Of a stretch of 64,000 nucleotides of DNA, positions 36,825 through 46,482 are shown in pieces. The translations under genes and the position numbers were made by a program. Below the pieces are notes generated by a model, which searched no databases, was not told the DNA's origin, and saw only the letters and a program-made list of their open reading frames with translations. Position 1 is the first letter of the stretch, and each line of letters opens with the position of its first letter. Where the stretch lies: positions 1-64,000 of the forward strand of contig NZ_JAEUAW010000001.1 of NCBI RefSeq assembly GCF_019511665.1, written 5' to 3'. The DNA comes from Microbacterium jejuense. Lineage in GTDB: Bacteria; Actinomycetota; Actinomycetes; Actinomycetales; Microbacteriaceae.

Positions 36825-39421
36825 GAGGTTCCCCGTCCTGCTAGGTCGAACACCTGGGTGGTCCCGGGAGCGAGATCGAAGGTGTCGATCGGACCGTCCG
36901 GCCCGTACACATTCATTGTCGTCGTTCGCGCGCCCGCGCGAAGACGCGCGCGCACGAGCCGCCCGGCCGCCCATTCCAGGTCGACGGACACCTCGCCGCG
37001 GACCCGGATGCCGCGCACGGCGCCGTCCGGCCACTGCGGCGGCAGCGCCGGCAGGAGGTGCACGCGCACGGCGCCGGTCGCATCGTCGTCGAACGACTGC
37101 ACGAGCGCCTCCGCGATCGCCGCGGTGAGGCCCAGGTTGCCGTCGATCTGGAACGGCGGGTGGGCGCTGAAGAGGTTGGGGTACAGGCCGCCGCGCTGGC
37201 CGCCGGCTGGGCCCACGCCGCCGGAGGCTCCGCTCGACGCGTCAGCGGCGAGTGGAGGGGCGGTGGGGACCGGGTCGGCGGGGCGCAGCGCCATGCGGAT
37301 GTGCTCGTGCACGGCGGAGCCGTCGCCCAGCCGCGCCTGCATGGCCGCGCGCCATGCGAGGGCCCACCCCGTCGACTCGGGGCCGCGCAGGCGGATGGAC
37401 TCGGATGCCGCCCGCGCGAGCTCGGGCGTCCGCCCGGGCGTGATCTGCGCGTAGGGGTAGAGCCCGACGAGGTGTGACAGGTGGCGGTGCAGCGGCTCGG
37501 CCTCGACGCGTTCGCGGTCCCATTCGAGCAGGTCGCCGCGAGGCGCGATGCGCGGGTCGGGCAGCGCCGCGGTCCGGGCCCCGAGCGCAGCGACCCACGG
37601 TTCGTCGACGCCCAGTGCCGTCGCCGCGCGGCGGCACACGTCGGCGAGCTCGCGCAGCAGCGCGACATCCATCGTCGCGCTGACGGCGACGCCGCGCTCG
37701 CGTCCGGCGGCGTCGAGGTAGTGGTTCTCGGGCGATGTCGACGGACTCGTCCAGGCGCGCTCATCGTCGCCCTGGATCCACGACAGCGCGAACGCCGCCG
37801 TCGATGCGAGCACCGGCCACGCCTCGTCGCGCAGGTACGAGAGGTCGCGCCCGTACGCGTAGTGGTCCCACAGGTGCAGCGCGATCCACACCCCGCCGAG
37901 GGCCCAGTTCGCCCACGCCGGGTCGCCGTGACCTGCGCCCACGGGGGCGGCGAACCCCCACGCGTCGGAGTTGTGGTGCGCGACCCAGCCGTCGGCGCCG
38001 TACAGCTCGCGCGCGACGACGGGTCCTGTCGTCTCGGACAGCCGCCGCACGAACCGCAGCAGCGGCTCATGGCATTGCGCGAGCCCGGTGGTCTCGGCCG
38101 GCCAGTACGCCATCTGCAGGTTGATGTTCGTCGTGTAGGCGCTCGACCACGGACCCGGAAGCTCGGCGTTCCACAGTCCCTGCAGCGTGAGCGGCAGGCC
38201 GCCCGGCTGGGATGAGCCGATGAGCAGATACCGCCCGTAGTGGAACGCCAGCGCGGCGAGCCCGGGATCGTCGCGCTCCTGCGCGCGCTCGACGCGCTCG
38301 ACGGTGTCGATCTCGTCGTCGAGGCCGGGCAGCTCGAGCGCGCACCGGTCGTAGAGGGTGCGGTGTGCCGCCTCGTGCGCGGCACGGAGGACGTCGGGGT
38401 CGGACGAAGGGATGCCGGCGGCCAGCGCCGCCGCGCGCTCGATCGCTCCCGCGCCGGGGTCCGGGTCGCCGGGGATCGAGGGCGATGATGCCGTCGCGAT
38501 CGCGAACAGGTGAGCCGTCGTGGGCGCGGCCACGAGGGTGTCGTGCGCGATCTCGGACTCCCCGAAGTGGCGCACGACGACGGCGCCGTGGCGGCCCGTC
38601 GACTCGTCATAGCGGATGGGCTCGTCGGGCTGCTCGTGGCCGGGGGCGACGTCGACGGGGAACCACCAGTCGGCCGCGAGGGCGCCGTCGGAGGCGTGCG
38701 GCGCCGATCTCGCGCGCAGCAGCGACCCGACCTTCACGCTGACACGCACCGGGGCGTCGGCGGTGATCTCGTGCATGATCGCGCCGGTCACGAGGTCCGC
38801 CCACGTGCGGTGCCGCACCGCCACGCCGTCCCGGACGTACTCGTGCGTCGCGACGCCGGTGGGCAGGTGCAGGCGCCGCGAGTGGGATTCGCTCGTCCCC
38901 TCGGACGCGGGGTCCCGGTCGCTGAGCGAGCGCCAGCGAGACGAAGCGTGGCGCGCCGGCCGGATGTCGCTCGTATCGCCCGGGTTGCGCTTCGTCTCGC
39001 TCGTTCCTCGCTCGCTCAGCGACCGATGAACGAGGTGTCCGGCATCCACCGCGGGCTCGACGTCCACATCCACCCACCCCAGTGGCAGATAGGCCTGCAC
39101 CCAGGGCGCCTGCATGCGCTGCAGGAGGGTCTCGGCGCCGTCGAGGTCGTCGCCGTCGAGGGCTTCGCGCACGGCGGCGAGCGCCCCCGAGCCGCGCAGT
39201 GCGACGCCCCCGAGCGGGTCGGCGTCGGCGCGGCCGGACCAGGCCGTCAGGTCGTTCAGCCACAGTCGGTCGCCGCCTGACAGACCGGCGCACATGGCCC
39301 CGCGGACGCCGTTGCCGATGGGGTACGCCTCGAGCCAGCGGGTGGCGGGGGTCGACGCGCGGAGCACGTGCAACGCCTCGGCGGGAGCCGGCGGTGCCGC
39401 AGCATCGCGGCGCGTGGACAT
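36818..39421 (-). CDS. GH95 alpha-L-fucosidase-like enzyme with in-frame repeat insert
   Basis: This 867-residue enzyme matches GH95. Asn432 and Asn434 in NINLQMAYW, Glu565 in SPENHY and Asp760 in FQIDGNLG align with Asn421, Asn423, Glu566 and Asp766 of Bifidobacterium AfcA, a 1,2-alpha-L-fucosidase. An alpha-L-galactosidase activity is also known in GH95. Residues 133-169 come from an inverted repeat (38917-39024) and are absent from the family pattern. There is no signal peptide. The ATG at 39421 is preferred over the GTG at 39427 because AAGG lies 8-9 bases before it. It is divergent from the GH42-GH31-GH3 operon. Confidence 0.88.
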   Translation of the reverse strand: MSTRRDAAAPPAPAEALHVLRASTPATRWLEAYPIGNGVRGAMCAGLSGGDRLWLNDLTAWSGRADADPLGGVALRGSGALAAVREALDGDDLDGAETLLQRMQAPWVQAYLPLGWVDVDVEPAVDAGHLVHRSLSERGTSETKRNPGDTSDIRPARHASSRWRSLSDRDPASEGTSESHSRRLHLPTGVATHEYVRDGVAVRHRTWADLVTGAIMHEITADAPVRVSVKVGSLLRARSAPHASDGALAADWWFPVDVAPGHEQPDEPIRYDESTGRHGAVVVRHFGESEIAHDTLVAAPTTAHLFAIATASSPSIPGDPDPGAGAIERAAALAAGIPSSDPDVLRAAHEAAHRTLYDRCALELPGLDDEIDTVERVERAQERDDPGLAALAFHYGRYLLIGSSQPGGLPLTLQGLWNAELPGPWSSAYTTNINLQMAYWPAETTGLAQCHEPLLRFVRRLSETTGPVVARELYGADGWVAHHNSDAWGFAAPVGAGHGDPAWANWALGGVWIALHLWDHYAYGRDLSYLRDEAWPVLASTAAFALSWIQGDDERAWTSPSTSPENHYLDAAGRERGVAVSATMDVALLRELADVCRRAATALGVDEPWVAALGARTAALPDPRIAPRGDLLEWDRERVEAEPLHRHLSHLVGLYPYAQITPGRTPELARAASESIRLRGPESTGWALAWRAAMQARLGDGSAVHEHIRMALRPADPVPTAPPLAADASSGASGGVGPAGGQRGGLYPNLFSAHPPFQIDGNLGLTAAIAEALVQSFDDDATGAVRVHLLPALPPQWPDGAVRGIRVRGEVSVDLEWAAGRLVRARLRAGARTTTMNVYGPDGPIDTFDLAPGTTQVFDLAGRGTSW
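38917..39024. repeat. Inverted repeat copy inside the GH95 gene
   Basis: This is 108 bases, exactly 36 codons. The left arm begins GGTCGCTGAGCGAGCG and the right arm ends CGCTCGCTCAGCGACC, imperfect reverse complements around a spacer of about 27 bases. The minus-strand gene reads it in frame as SLSERGTSETKR ... WRSLSDRD. It belongs to the same family as 7933-8034, 14281-14357 and 46483-46573. Confidence 0.88.
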
Positions 39422-39436
39422 CGTCACACCCTTAGT

Positions 39437-39464
39437 ATATGGTCTCGGTGTTGAAGCGCTTCGA
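39437..39464. promoter_or_regulatory. Operator and -10 box in the GH95/GH42 divergent region
   Basis: TTGAAGCGCTTCGA (39451-39464) has a perfect GAAGCGCTTC core and is typical of LacI-family sites. On the minus strand TATACT (39437-39442) is a good -10 for GH95, with the operator over the expected -35. The element resembles the tandem operators at 31059-31090. No clear -35/-10 pair for the plus-strand operon was found. Confidence 0.6.
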
Positions 39465-39538
39465 AAGTTCGACGGACTGCTCGGAACCGCTCTCCCAAAC
39501 CGTCAACGATCGAAACTCAGCGAAGAGGTTCCCGCCCC

Positions 39539-41590
39539 ATGGCCCGCACCACGACTCGGCGTCGCGCCGACGCGCTCTCGCCGCTCACGGACGACATCGG
39601 CATCGCCTATGGCGGCGACTACAACCCCGAGCAGTGGTCGCCCGAGGTGTGGCGTGAGGATGCCGAGCTCATGGTGCGCGCCGGCGTCAACCTCGTGACC
39701 GTCGGCGTCTTCAGCTGGGCGCGACTCGAGCCGAGCCCGGGAGAACGCGACTTCGCGTGGCTCGACGAGGTGCTCGACCTGCTGCACGCGCACGGCATCG
39801 CGGTCGACCTCGCCACGCCCACGGCCTCGCCGCCACCTTGGATGGGCGTCCTCCACCCCGAGACCCTTCCCGTCGACCGCGACGGCGTACGGCTCGTCGC
39901 GGGCTCGCGCAATCAGTTCACGCCGGCATCCCGCGTCTATCGCGACTACGCCCTCGCGATCGCGACCGACCTCGCCGAGCGCTACCGCGATCACCCCGCC
40001 GTGCGCCTGTGGCACGTGGGCAACGAGTTCGGGCAGATCGACTTCGGTCCCGAGGCCGAGCGCGAGTTCCGGCTGTGGCTGCGCGAGAAGTACGGCACGA
40101 TCGACGCGCTCAACGACGCGTGGGGCACCCTCGTCTGGGCCCAGCGCTACCGCGAGTTCGACGAGATCGTGCCGCCGCGACGCATGCCCTATCTCGTCAA
40201 CCCCGCGCAGTCGCTCGACTTCCGCCGGTACACGTCGTTCGCGCTGCAGCGTGTCTTCGCGGAACAGCGCGACGCGATCCGCGCCGCCGGGGCGACGCAG
40301 CCGGTCACCACGAACTTCATGGGGTTCGAGCCGCTCACCGACCTCTGGTCGTGGGCCGACGAGGTCGACATCGTCGCCGACGACCAGTACCCCGACCACG
40401 CGTCGCCCACGGCGTCGAGCGACACGGCCCTCATCCAGGACCTCATGCGCTCGCTCGGCGGCGGGCGGCCCTGGGTCCTCATGGAGCAGGCGGTGAGCGC
40501 CACCTCCTGGCGCCCGCACAATCTGCCCAAGTCGGCGGATCGCTCCCGGCTCGACTCGCTGCAGGCCGTCGCCCGGGGGGCCGACGCGATCTGCTTCTTC
40601 CAGTGGCGGCAGGCGCGCTCCGGTGCGGAACGCTTCCACTCCGCGCTCGTGCCGCACGCCGGCGCCGACACCGAGGTCTTCCGCGCGGCCTGCGCTCTCG
40701 GCGCCGATCTGCGGCGACTGCGACCGGTCACGGGCGGTCGCGTGACGGCATCCGTCGGCGTCCTGTTCGACTGGGAGTCATGGTGGGCGGGCGAGGAGCC
40801 CGGCCGCCCGACCAGCCGCCTCGACACGCTCGAGCAGGTGCGCCGCTGGCACCGCGTCCTGTGGCGGCGGGGTATCGCGGTCGACCTGGTGCCGCCGGGC
40901 GCCGACCTCTCGGCGTACCGCGCGGTGCTGGTTCCGCACTCGTACATCGTGGAACCGGATGCCGCCACCGCCCTGTGCGCGGCCGTCGAGGCCGGTGCGA
41001 GCGTGGTCGTCGGGCCCTTCTCGGGCGTGGCCGACCGCAACGGCGAGGTGCTGCAGGGACGCTCGCCGGTGCTGCTGCGCGACATCGTCGGCGTCGGCGG
41101 CGAGGAATGGGTGGGTCTGCCCGACGAGCCGACCCGGCTGATCGTCGACGCGGCGTGGACCACAGCACCGGCCGTCGCGCTGCACGCGGGCGTCCTCGGC
41201 GAGCGGCTGCGCGCCGACGGCGCCGAGGTGCTGGCGCGCTTCGAGGGCGGGCACCTCGACGGCGCCCCCGCCATCACCCGTCACGCGGTCGGCGAGGGCA
41301 CGGCCTGGTACCTGGGCGCGATCGTGTCGGACGATGCGCTCGCCGCCGTCCTCGACGACGCGCTCGACGCCGCGGGCATCGTGGGCGCGACACTTGACCG
41401 CGCACTGCCGGACGACGTCGAGGCCGTGCAGCGCGGCGGCGCCCTCTTCCTCCTCAACCACGGCCGGACGGCGGGGCACGTGACGCTGCCCGGTCCACGG
41501 CGGGATCTCTTGTCGGATGCGGACGTCGACGGCCGGGTCGCCCTGGCCCCCGGCGCCGCCATGGTGCTCATCGAAAGGCACGCACAGTGA
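39539..41590 (+). CDS. GH42 beta-galactosidase (second copy)
   Basis: This 683-residue GH42 enzyme has YGGDYNPEQWSPEVWRED at the start, acid/base Glu163 in WHVGNEFG and nucleophile Glu316 in VLMEQAVSATSWRP. It is cytoplasmic. It heads an operon in which each gene overlaps the next by four bases (GH31, then GH3). Among these partners it would remove beta-galactose from branched oligosaccharides, such as galactosylated xyloglucan side chains. AGAGG lies 12 bases before the ATG, a rather long spacing. Confidence 0.92.
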   Translation: MARTTTRRRADALSPLTDDIGIAYGGDYNPEQWSPEVWREDAELMVRAGVNLVTVGVFSWARLEPSPGERDFAWLDEVLDLLHAHGIAVDLATPTASPPPWMGVLHPETLPVDRDGVRLVAGSRNQFTPASRVYRDYALAIATDLAERYRDHPAVRLWHVGNEFGQIDFGPEAEREFRLWLREKYGTIDALNDAWGTLVWAQRYREFDEIVPPRRMPYLVNPAQSLDFRRYTSFALQRVFAEQRDAIRAAGATQPVTTNFMGFEPLTDLWSWADEVDIVADDQYPDHASPTASSDTALIQDLMRSLGGGRPWVLMEQAVSATSWRPHNLPKSADRSRLDSLQAVARGADAICFFQWRQARSGAERFHSALVPHAGADTEVFRAACALGADLRRLRPVTGGRVTASVGVLFDWESWWAGEEPGRPTSRLDTLEQVRRWHRVLWRRGIAVDLVPPGADLSAYRAVLVPHSYIVEPDAATALCAAVEAGASVVVGPFSGVADRNGEVLQGRSPVLLRDIVGVGGEEWVGLPDEPTRLIVDAAWTTAPAVALHAGVLGERLRADGAEVLARFEGGHLDGAPAITRHAVGEGTAWYLGAIVSDDALAAVLDDALDAAGIVGATLDRALPDDVEAVQRGGALFLLNHGRTAGHVTLPGPRRDLLSDADVDGRVALAPGAAMVLIERHAQ

Positions 41591-43929
41591 AGTTCACCGA
41601 TGGCTACTGGCTCACCAGGCCCTCGTTCAGCCCCCTCTACGCGATCGAGGTCGACGACATCCGCCTCGACGAGGCCGCCGGGACCATGAGCGTGTACGCG
41701 CCGACCGCGGTGATCCGCGAGCGCGGCGACACGCTCAACCGGCCGATGCTGACGGTGGTGTTCTCGGCGCCGGCGCCCGGCGTCGTCAAGGTCCACCTCG
41801 AGCACCACGCCGGCGTCCTGCACCGCGGCCCGGATTTCGAGATCCACGCGACGGAGGGCTTCGTCCCGACCGTGCGGCTCGACGACGAGTGGGGCGTGCT
41901 CGAGGCGGGTTCGCTCAGGGTGCGCGTCGCGCGCTCGGGGCCGTGGCGCGTGGAGTTCGTCAGCGACGGCCGCGTGCTCACGACGTCGCTGCCCCGGTCG
42001 ATCGGGCACATGACCGGCAACGGCCGGCCGCACACGGCGATCCGCCCGAGCGGCGGCGACCCGACGTGGCTGCACCAGCAGCTCACGATCGAGCCGGGCG
42101 AGCGGGTGTACGGCCTGGGCGAGCGCTTCGGCGCGTTCGTCAAGAACGGCCAGACCGTCGACTCGTGGAACGCCGACGGCGGCACGTCCAGCGAGCAGTC
42201 GTACAAGAACGTGCCGTTCTACGTCACGAGCCGCGGCTACGGCGTCTTCGTCGACAACCCGGGCAACGTGTCGTTCGAGCTCGGCAGCGAGGTCAACTCG
42301 CGCGTGCAGTTCTCGGTCGAGGGCGAGTCGCTGGACTACTACGTCATCGACGGCCCCGAGCCCAAGGACGTGCTGCGCCGCTACACGGCGCTCACCGGTC
42401 GTCCCGCCCGCGTGCCGGCGTGGTCGTTCGGGCTGTGGCTCACGACGTCGTTCACGGCGAGCTACGACGAAGACACCGTGAGCGCGTTCGTCGACGGCAT
42501 GGCCGAGCGCGACATCCCGCTGTCGGTCTTCCACTACGACTGCTTCTGGATGCGCGAGTACCAGTGGACGGACTTCGAGTGGGACTCGCGCGCCTTCCAC
42601 GACCCGGTGGGGCAGATCGCGCGCATGCACGAGCGCGACGTGCACGTGTCGGTGTGGATCAACCCGTACATCGCGCAGCGCTCGGCACTGTTCCGCGAGG
42701 CCGCCGAGCACGGGTACCTGCTCAGGCGCGCCGACGGCCCGGGGAACACCGCCGGCTCTGTGTGGCAGTGGGACATGTGGCAGGCGGGCATGGCCCTCGT
42801 CGACTTCACGAATCCCGATGCCGCGGACTGGTACGTCGGCAAGCTCCAGGGCCTGCTCGACCAGGGCGTCGACACGTTCAAGACCGACTTCGGCGAGCGG
42901 ATCCCCGTGGACGGCGTCGTGTGGCACGACGGGTCGGACCCGCAGCGCATGCACAACTATTACGCGAAGCTGTACAACGAGGTGGTGTTCCGCGCGCTGG
43001 AGCGCCACAAGGGCGTCGGCAACGCGGTGGTGTTCGCACGCTCGGCGACCGCGGGTTCGCAGCAGTTCCCTGTGCACTGGGGCGGCGACAGCGACTCGAC
43101 GTTCCTGTCGATGGCCGAGTCGCTGCGCGGCGGGCTGTCGCTCGCGATGTCGGGCTTCGGCTACTGGAGCCACGACATCGGCGGCTTCGAGGGCACGCCC
43201 GATCCGGGACTGTTCAAGCGCTGGCTGGCGTTCGGCCTGCTCTCGTCGCACTCGCGCCTCCATGGTTCGTCGACCGTGCGCGTCCCGTGGGCGTTCGACG
43301 ACGAGGCCGTCGACGTCGCACGCGAGTTCACCAAGCTCAAGATGCGCCTCATGCCGTACCTCGCCGGCGCCGCCGAGCAGGCGCACACCGACGGCACGCC
43401 GATGATGCGCCCCATGGTGCTGGAGTTCCCGGGCGACCGCTCGGGCTTCGACGCCGACACGCAGTACATGCTGGGCGAGTCCCTGCTGGTCGCACCCGTG
43501 TTCACCGCCGACGGCACGGTCGAGTACTACGTGCCCGAGGGCGAGTGGACGTCCCTCCTCGACGGCTCGATCGTGGACGGCCGCCGCTGGGTCACCGAGA
43601 CGCACGGCTACGATTCCGTGCCGCTGCGCGTGCGGCCCGGCACGGTGCTGCCCTTCGGCGCCGACGACAGCCGGCCCGACTACGACTGGGCCGACGGCGT
43701 CACGCTGCGCTGCTTCGCACTGCCCGACGGGTACGACGCCGTCACGACGGTGCCCGGCCACGACGGCTCGGCGTCCACGTCGTTCCGCGTGCTCCGCGAG
43801 GGCCGCACGATCACCGCGATCTCGGACGACGCCCGCGCCGCGTGGGCGCTGCAGGTGGGCGACCGGATCGTCCGGGGCGAGGCATCCACCCTCTCCCTTC
43901 AGCTCGACCTCGAGGAGGAGGCACGATGA
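41587..43929 (+). CDS. GH31 alpha-xylosidase (YicI-type)
   Basis: This 780-residue GH31 enzyme has nucleophile Asp434 in FKTDFGERIP and acid/base Asp501 in HWGGDSDST; their spacing of 67 is close to 66 in Escherichia coli YicI. KTDFGE rather than the alpha-glucosidase-type WxDMNE favours alpha-xylosidase. The start is a GTG overlapping the previous stop (GTGA). It would release alpha-1,6-xylose from xyloglucan oligosaccharides such as isoprimeverose. There is no signal peptide. Confidence 0.92.
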   Translation: MKFTDGYWLTRPSFSPLYAIEVDDIRLDEAAGTMSVYAPTAVIRERGDTLNRPMLTVVFSAPAPGVVKVHLEHHAGVLHRGPDFEIHATEGFVPTVRLDDEWGVLEAGSLRVRVARSGPWRVEFVSDGRVLTTSLPRSIGHMTGNGRPHTAIRPSGGDPTWLHQQLTIEPGERVYGLGERFGAFVKNGQTVDSWNADGGTSSEQSYKNVPFYVTSRGYGVFVDNPGNVSFELGSEVNSRVQFSVEGESLDYYVIDGPEPKDVLRRYTALTGRPARVPAWSFGLWLTTSFTASYDEDTVSAFVDGMAERDIPLSVFHYDCFWMREYQWTDFEWDSRAFHDPVGQIARMHERDVHVSVWINPYIAQRSALFREAAEHGYLLRRADGPGNTAGSVWQWDMWQAGMALVDFTNPDAADWYVGKLQGLLDQGVDTFKTDFGERIPVDGVVWHDGSDPQRMHNYYAKLYNEVVFRALERHKGVGNAVVFARSATAGSQQFPVHWGGDSDSTFLSMAESLRGGLSLAMSGFGYWSHDIGGFEGTPDPGLFKRWLAFGLLSSHSRLHGSSTVRVPWAFDDEAVDVAREFTKLKMRLMPYLAGAAEQAHTDGTPMMRPMVLEFPGDRSGFDADTQYMLGESLLVAPVFTADGTVEYYVPEGEWTSLLDGSIVDGRRWVTETHGYDSVPLRVRPGTVLPFGADDSRPDYDWADGVTLRCFALPDGYDAVTTVPGHDGSASTSFRVLREGRTITAISDDARAAWALQVGDRIVRGEASTLSLQLDLEEEAR

Positions 43930-46445
43930 CCGATTCACTGGATGCCGTCACGCCGGTGTTCCGCCAGACCGACCGGCCGCTCGCCGAGCGGGCGCGCGAC
44001 CTGCTCGACCGGCTCACGCCCGAGGAGCGCATCGCGATGCTGCACCAGGTGGCGCCCGCGGTCGAGCGGCTCGGACTCGCGGAGTGGCACACCGGGTGCG
44101 AGGCGCTGCACGGCGCAGCGTGGCTCGGGCGCGCGACCGTCTTCCCCCAGCCGGTGGGACTGGCCGCCACATGGGACGAAGACCTCGTGCGCCGCGTCGG
44201 CGAGGTCGCGGCCGTCGAGGTGCGCGCCAAGCACGCCGAGGACCCGCGCGTGAGCCTCAACGTGTGGGCTCCCGTCGTCAACACGCTGCGCCACCCGGGC
44301 TGGGGCCGCAACGAAGAGGGGTACTCCGAGGACCCGCACGTGACCGCCGTGTTCGGCACGGCGTACTCGCGAGGGCTTCGCGGCGACCACGAGCGCGTGT
44401 GGCGCACGGTGCCGGCGCTCAAGCACTTCCTGGCCTACAACAACGAGACCGACCGCTCGGTGACCTCGTCCGAGATGTCGCTGCGGACGCTGCACGAAGA
44501 GGAGCTGCCCGCGTTCCGCGGTGCGATCGAGTCGGGCGTCGCGGGCGGCATCATGCTCGCCTACAACCGCGTCAACGGCGTGCCCGCCCACACGCAGCCC
44601 GAGCTCGTCGCCGAGGCGCGGTCATGGTCGGACGAGTCCATCGCGGTGGTGTCGGATGCCGGCGCCCCGACCTTCCTCGTCACCACGCAGCGTGCGCAAC
44701 CCGACCATGTCCACGCGGCAGCCGCTCTCGTGCGATCGGGACTGGACTCGTTCACCGACAACGAGGCGAACGCGGCACCGACGATCGGCTATGTGACCGA
44801 GGCGATCGCCGCGGGTCTCATGACGGCCGAGGACGTCGATCAGGCGGTGCTGCGGCTGCTGGAGCTGCGGATCAGGACCGGCGAGTTCGACGGCGACGCC
44901 GACCCGTACGCGGGCATCACGGCCGACGCCATCGACGCGCCCGGCGCGCGCGAGCTCGCGCGCGAGGCGGTGGCACGCTCGGTCGTCGTGCTGCGGAACG
45001 ACGCCGGCGTGCTGCCGCTGACCTCGGCCGGGAGGGTGGCCGTCGTCGGCCCCCTCGCCGATCTGGTGCTGACCGACTGGTACGCGGGCACGCCGCCGTA
45101 CGCCGTCGGCATCGGCGCCGCAGCCGCCGAGCGGTTCGGCGAGGCCGAGGTCGTGACGGGGGCCGACACCGTGGCGCTGCGCGCCGCGTCGAGCGGCCGG
45201 TATGTCACCGCCACGGCGGACGGCTCGACCGTCGAGGCCTCGTCCGACACGGTCGGCGAGGACGCGCTGTTCGACGTGACGGACTGGGGCGACGGCATCC
45301 TCACGCTCCGCTCGCACGCCAGCGGGCTGCTGCTGACGGGAGGCCGTTGGCCGATGCGCGCCGACGCGACGCGCGTGGGGGAGTGGGTCGTGCAAGAGAG
45401 CTTCCGCGCGCACCACCACGCCGACGGCACCGTGTCGCTGCTGCACCTCGGCTCGGGGCGATGGGTGCGCACGTTCCGCGACTCGGGGCTGCTGGCCGCC
45501 GAGGCCGTGACGCTGGCGGGGGCCGAGCGCTTCGGCGTCCGCGTCGTGCGCTCGGGCGCTGAGGCGGTCGCCGACGCGGCCGCCCGGGCAGATGCCGTCA
45601 TCGTCGCGGTCGGCAACGACCCGCACCTGAACGGCCGCGAGACCGAGGACCGCCCGCATCTGCGCCTGCCCTCGGCCTGGACCGAGCTGTGGCGCGTCGC
45701 CCGCGAGGCCAACCCGCGCACGGTGCTGACCATCGTGTCGAGCTACCCGTACGTGCTCGACGGCGCCGCCGCGGCCGAGACCGTGGTCTGGTCGAGCCAC
45801 GGCGGCCAGGAACTCGGCCACGGCGTGATCGACGTGCTGTCGGGCGACCGCGAGCCCGCCGGGCGCCTGTCGCAGAGCTGGCCGGCGACCGAGCAGCAGG
45901 CCGGCGACCTGTTCGACTACGACACCCTGCGCCAGGGCGCGACGTACCGGCATCAGCCCGGCGCCCCCGCCTTCGCGTTCGGGCACGGCCTCACCTACAC
46001 CTCGGTGTCGTACGAGTCCGTGACGGTCCGGCATGCCGTCGTCCCGGCGCCTGCGCCGACCCACCGGCATGCGGGCTTCGCGCCGCGCGACGGCGACGAG
46101 CCCGTGGGCGTGACCGTCCGGGTCGCCAACACCGGCGGGCGCGACGCCGAGGAGCTGGTGCAGCTGTACGCGCTGCCGCCGCGCGACCTCGGCCTGCCGA
46201 CGCCGCGCCGCCTGCTCGTGGCGTACGCCCGCGTGCGCCTCGCCCCCGGCGAGACCCGCGACGTCGAGCTGGCGTTCGGCGTCGACCGCCTCGCCGTGTG
46301 GGACGACGCCGTGCGCCTCCCCGGCGCCGTCGACGACTGGGTGCACCAGGGTGCGCTGCGCGTGCAGCCCGGCGTGTACACGCTCGCCGCCGGGCCCTCG
46401 GCGTGGGACCTCCCGGTCTCGGGGGTGCTGGAGGTCAGCGACTGA
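43926..46445 (+). CDS. GH3 beta-glucosidase/xylosidase with inserted beta-trefoil-like domain
   Basis: This 839-residue GH3 enzyme has nucleophile Asp244 in VVSDAGAP, upstream KHFLAYNNETDR, and the C-terminal fibronectin-like domain (VRVANTGGRDAEELVQLY). Inside the second catalytic domain, about residues 413-535, is a beta-rich insert (VALRAASSGRYVTA, ILTLRSHASGLLLTG, VSLLHLGSGRWVRT) resembling a fascin-like or ricin-like trefoil that may bind sugar. It overlaps the GH31 gene by ATGA and ends the operon. In this context it probably cleaves the beta-glucan backbone of trimmed oligosaccharides; beta-xylosidase is the alternative. Confidence 0.89.
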   Translation: MTDSLDAVTPVFRQTDRPLAERARDLLDRLTPEERIAMLHQVAPAVERLGLAEWHTGCEALHGAAWLGRATVFPQPVGLAATWDEDLVRRVGEVAAVEVRAKHAEDPRVSLNVWAPVVNTLRHPGWGRNEEGYSEDPHVTAVFGTAYSRGLRGDHERVWRTVPALKHFLAYNNETDRSVTSSEMSLRTLHEEELPAFRGAIESGVAGGIMLAYNRVNGVPAHTQPELVAEARSWSDESIAVVSDAGAPTFLVTTQRAQPDHVHAAAALVRSGLDSFTDNEANAAPTIGYVTEAIAAGLMTAEDVDQAVLRLLELRIRTGEFDGDADPYAGITADAIDAPGARELAREAVARSVVVLRNDAGVLPLTSAGRVAVVGPLADLVLTDWYAGTPPYAVGIGAAAAERFGEAEVVTGADTVALRAASSGRYVTATADGSTVEASSDTVGEDALFDVTDWGDGILTLRSHASGLLLTGGRWPMRADATRVGEWVVQESFRAHHHADGTVSLLHLGSGRWVRTFRDSGLLAAEAVTLAGAERFGVRVVRSGAEAVADAAARADAVIVAVGNDPHLNGRETEDRPHLRLPSAWTELWRVAREANPRTVLTIVSSYPYVLDGAAAAETVVWSSHGGQELGHGVIDVLSGDREPAGRLSQSWPATEQQAGDLFDYDTLRQGATYRHQPGAPAFAFGHGLTYTSVSYESVTVRHAVVPAPAPTHRHAGFAPRDGDEPVGVTVRVANTGGRDAEELVQLYALPPRDLGLPTPRRLLVAYARVRLAPGETRDVELAFGVDRLAVWDDAVRLPGAVDDWVHQGALRVQPGVYTLAAGPSAWDLPVSGVLEVSD

Positions 46446-46482
46446 CGCGCTCCATCCGCGGGTCGGGTTCTCGAGTGCGGCT

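Noticed and set aside
38880..39030. GH95 frameshift or pseudogene
   Set aside because: The odd Arg/Ser-rich segment is in frame, all catalytic residues are intact on both sides, and its DNA matches a repeat family.
41517..46445. Very long plus-strand frame ending with GH3
   Set aside because: Upstream of 43926 it is an Arg-rich shadow of GH31; the real GH3 start has an ATGA overlap.
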